Origin: Owenia fusiformis
Lineage: Eukaryota > Annelida > Polychaeta > Sabellida > Oweniidae
Reading direction: 5' to 3'
Assembly: GCA_903813345.2 (NCBI GenBank)
Contig: CAIIXF020000011.1
Coordinates: 4,982,571-5,046,570, forward strand
DNA: 64,000 nt
The notes under the pieces were generated by a model, which saw only the letters and a program-made list of their open reading frames with translations, searched no databases and was not told the DNA's origin. The position numbers were made by a program, and so were the translations under genes. Shown in pieces: positions 62,401-64,000 of this stretch (the first letter of the stretch is position 1; the number at the start of each line of letters is the position of its first letter).

Positions 62401-64000
62401 TGATTATGAGTTTTTGCTGAAATCTTTTTACAAAATTATCACATATAACTACTGTTAACAATAACATAGGCTTTTACAACAAAGTCCACCTGAAATTATT
62501 TATAAAGCTACTAAAACGTTAAAGTATGAAAACTGAAAAACACCATTCAATATGATACAAAGTATTATCGTGCGCTAACTTTTCTTAAAACATTCAAAAT
62601 GGCTGACATGACTGAGCTAACAGGTCCAAAACCTAATCAGATCTAGAATGAAGTGAGCTGAATAAGATGTTAAAGTTTTAAGAGCAACTGTGAAGCCGTT
62701 TTTCTTAAAGTTTGCAGACAAGGATTTTAGCAATTGACTTCAAAATGGCCGACAGGAAGTAGGTATCGAGTTAATTTTGTTTCATCCACATCTGTATGCA
62801 CCCATAAGTTATCCCTGAAAATTTGAAGGTGATATCTGTAGCGGTTTTGGAGAAAACTGCCGGACGTACGGACGGACAGACGGACGGACAGACAGACGGA
62901 CGCGCCTAGGCCGACAATATGGCCCCACACTATGTGGTGGGGACATAAAAATGGATGAACTTCCTGGTTACGATTTTTTTGTTTTCTCGATTTAAGCCTA
63001 CTTTATAATTTGGCACAAAGCTAGGAAATATAGTCTAGTTTTGATAAGTTTCTTCGATTTGACATTAGTTTTGTAAATGAAGTTGCAATTCATATATTTA
63101 GCCCCTCGGTTTTGTTACATTGACGAAAGTCCGTTATATTACCAATGTGTGTTACTTTGACGACTTACTCAATGTAATAAAAGCAATAGTCTAAATGCAT
63201 CAATTTCAGCTTTATTTAAAATGAAATTCCAAACCGAGAGCATTTCTAAAAGCTTGACTATATTGTCTAACTTTGTACCAAATGATAATCCACAAATTGA
63301 CTTATACGTAAGTTTAAATCGAGAAAACAAAAAACTCGTACCCATGAAGTTCACCCATTTTGTTTTGTAACTAGTTGTGGAACAGTGAGGCATGAGCATA
63401 TAAAATTTGAACAAAATCTGTTCACTGGTATTTCAGTTATCAAAGATTACATTTTTTACGAAAAATGGCGGCCATTTTGGAAGTCAGTAGCCATCTTGAA
63501 AATATTTTCTTGAGCAAAACTCCTTTGTTCTAGGCATCAGCATATAAAATTTGAACCAAATCTGTCAACTAGTATTTGAGTTATCAGAGATTACAATTTT
63601 TATACAAGGCATTAACATGACAAAATGTCACCACCTAGTTGCTTACAATATTATTGTAGATGATTTTGAAAAATGGTCAATTTGAAAGAGTTGTCAAGTT
63701 GGAAAAAGATCTTTTTTAACCCTGAAAATGTAATTAAAGGTGGAATCTCAAATCTAAAGTCATTGTAGATGATTTTGAAAAAATGCTCAATTTGTAGCAA
63801 GTTGAAAAAATACCTTTTTGAGAAGGTCATTGAAGGTCAAATATTTTTTTTACCATGAGAATATCATTGAAGGTCAAATCATAGTCAGATTTGAACTTTT
63901 GAGAACTTCAAGATGATTTTGAAAAAATTTATCAATTTGAAGCAAGTTGAAAAAGACCTTTTTGACATTGAAAAGGTCAATGAAGCAATCAAGGTCAAAT
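62401..64000. other. repeat-rich right flank with no gene
   Basis: Family G-like text with a GACGGACAGACGG tail at 62855-62905, GGCGGCCATTTTGGAA words near 63460, and a 100-110 base loose repeat (GATTTTGAAAAA..GGTCAA) from 63600 to the end. No exon seen on either strand. Confidence 0.6.

Overview
This is a stretch of animal nuclear DNA, AT-rich and full of short interspersed and tandem repeats. It is dominated by one very large, intron-rich gene on the minus strand, an ortholog of VPS13D, the bridge-like lipid transfer protein. The assignment rests on three things: a VPS13 amino-terminal segment, a UBA domain (which among the VPS13 paralogs marks VPS13D), and the start of the VPS13 adaptor-binding (VAB) region, all in the expected order. 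I recovered 45 coding exons between 51149 and the left edge. Their phases join without a break and total 9189 bp, or 3063 codons. Human VPS13D is roughly 4,400 residues by memory. The first exons (about the first 120 residues) and the last third (most of VAB, the ATG2_C-like and PH-like parts) lie outside the window or were not found.

The organism is a non-vertebrate metazoan, probably marine, judging from gene structure and repeat types. Minisatellites that copy exon-intron junctions occur several times here. I recall such arrays being reported in amphioxus genes, so a cephalochordate is my first but loosely held guess.

Layout from left to right. 1-5.2 kb: exons for the start of VAB and the UBA domain. 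5.2-7.3 kb: repeats ending in GACGG tails. 7.5-21.1 kb: the dense central coding part, including one 1855-bp exon. 21.1-31.1 kb: one intron holding a nested stack of DNA transposons. 31.1-39.8 kb: more exons, with two exon-edge arrays. 39.8-46.9 kb: an intron filled by a 6.2-kb element with arms over 1.2 kb long. 46.9-51.1 kb: the most 5' exons found, with 40-bp and 20-bp minisatellites. 51.1-64 kb: no exon found, only DNA transposons and satellites, including a triple-nested insertion at 57.1-61.8 kb.

The most interesting observation is that VPS13D here carries at least four separate tandem arrays whose repeat unit contains a real splice site plus part (or all) of the adjoining coding exon. 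Three copy acceptor sides (one of these has complete 72-bp mini-exons) and one copies a donor side. They surround the real exon with decoy splice sites and could generate alternative or nonsense-mediated-decay transcripts.
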